From Prillingera fragicola (Eukaryota; Basidiomycota; Tremellomycetes; Trichosporonales; Trichosporonaceae): a DNA stretch of 64,000 nucleotides. Of the stretch, positions 63,945 to 64,000 are shown in pieces. Below the pieces are notes generated by a model, which did no database searches, was not told the DNA's origin, and was given only the letters and a program-made list of their open reading frames with translations. Numbering within the stretch: the stretch's first letter is position 1; each line of letters opens with the position of its first letter. Both the position numbers and the translations under genes were made by a program. The DNA is taken from contig BEDY01000002.1 of assembly GCA_002335605.1 (NCBI GenBank), positions 1,240,001 to 1,304,000 on the forward strand, given 5' to 3'.

Positions 63945-64000
63945 CTAGATTGCGGCCATGACGAGCTGGACGGCAGCGTCCTGCTCTGCGCGCACGGCAA
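63945..64000 (-). CDS. Possible C-terminal end of a gene running in from the right (partial)
   Basis: On the minus strand the last 56 bases read in one frame to AVRAEQDAAVQLVMAAI and a TAG at 63945-63947. The codon use (GCC, GTC, CTC, GAG) is like real genes here. The piece is too short to name. Any of the frames could be chance over this length. Confidence 0.35.
   Translation of the reverse strand, partial: AVRAEQDAAVQLVMAAI

Noticed and set aside
1..64000. CRISPR arrays, prophage, biosynthetic gene cluster or toxin genes
   Set aside because: No spaced direct repeats and no signature synthase, phage or toxin genes are visible; the window is ordinary fungal nuclear DNA.

Overview
The window is nuclear DNA of a GC-rich, intron-rich fungus. 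The style is that of a basidiomycete yeast of the Tremellomycetes. I would guess Trichosporonales, from the many 31-60 nt introns with GTGAGT/GTAAGT donors and CTGAC/CTAAC branch sites, the short intergenic gaps, and two F-box-like genes of a type I associate with that order. The order is inference; a eukaryotic fungal genome is certain. I support 26 complete protein genes, two partial ones at the window edges and one intron-containing tRNA-Glu. Nearly all protein genes had to be assembled from exons; each entry gives the joins I used.

Layout. 0-7.6 kb: 3' end of an SPB4-type rRNA helicase, a TMEM184/OSTalpha-family membrane protein, MDM10 (ERMES), dolichyldiphosphatase CAX4 and riboflavin kinase FMN1. 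7.6-9.6 kb: mostly empty, with a hairpin-forming inverted repeat and tRNA-Glu(UUC). 9.6-16.4 kb: ERG4 sterol reductase, a small signal-peptide membrane protein, V-ATPase subunit E, a mitochondrial-looking DUF2358-like protein and a multipass membrane protein. 18-20.8 kb: a RasGEF with an N-terminal Ras-like G domain. 20.8-22.4 kb: a gap holding an inverted-repeat-bounded element. 22.4-30.6 kb, the most accessory part: two F-box-like proteins, a Zn2Cys6 regulator and a copper amine oxidase. 30.9-40 kb: a CIA30 protein, a cytosolic GH5 hydrolase, a GT8 glycosyltransferase, NTH1 endonuclease III and an RTA1-family exporter. 40-57.5 kb: an Mdm1-type sorting nexin, a peroxisomal enoyl-CoA hydratase-family protein, an FHL1-type FHA/forkhead factor, an RTC4-domain protein and homoserine kinase THR1. 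58-64 kb: GPI13 divergent from a CLPTM1-family protein, then the edge of one more gene.

The genes form no operon or dedicated pathway cluster. Loose themes are the ER and secretory glycan/GPI pathway (CAX4, GPI13, CLPTM1), organelle contact and lipid handling (MDM10, Mdm1 nexin, ERG4, RTA1) and mitochondria (MDM10, CIA30, which implies a complex I). The Zn2Cys6 regulator and the amine oxidase are adjacent and may form a regulator-enzyme pair.

I found no CRISPR array, virus, toxin or clearly new multi-gene system. The items most worth a second look are the RasGEF/G-domain fusion, a ~620 bp inverted-repeat element, an FHA domain split by a ~260-residue insertion whose start coincides with a stop-free intron, a 7-nt microexon in MDM10, 31-36 nt introns, duplicated intron ends in the RTC4-type gene, and the divergent GPI13/CLPTM1 pair.
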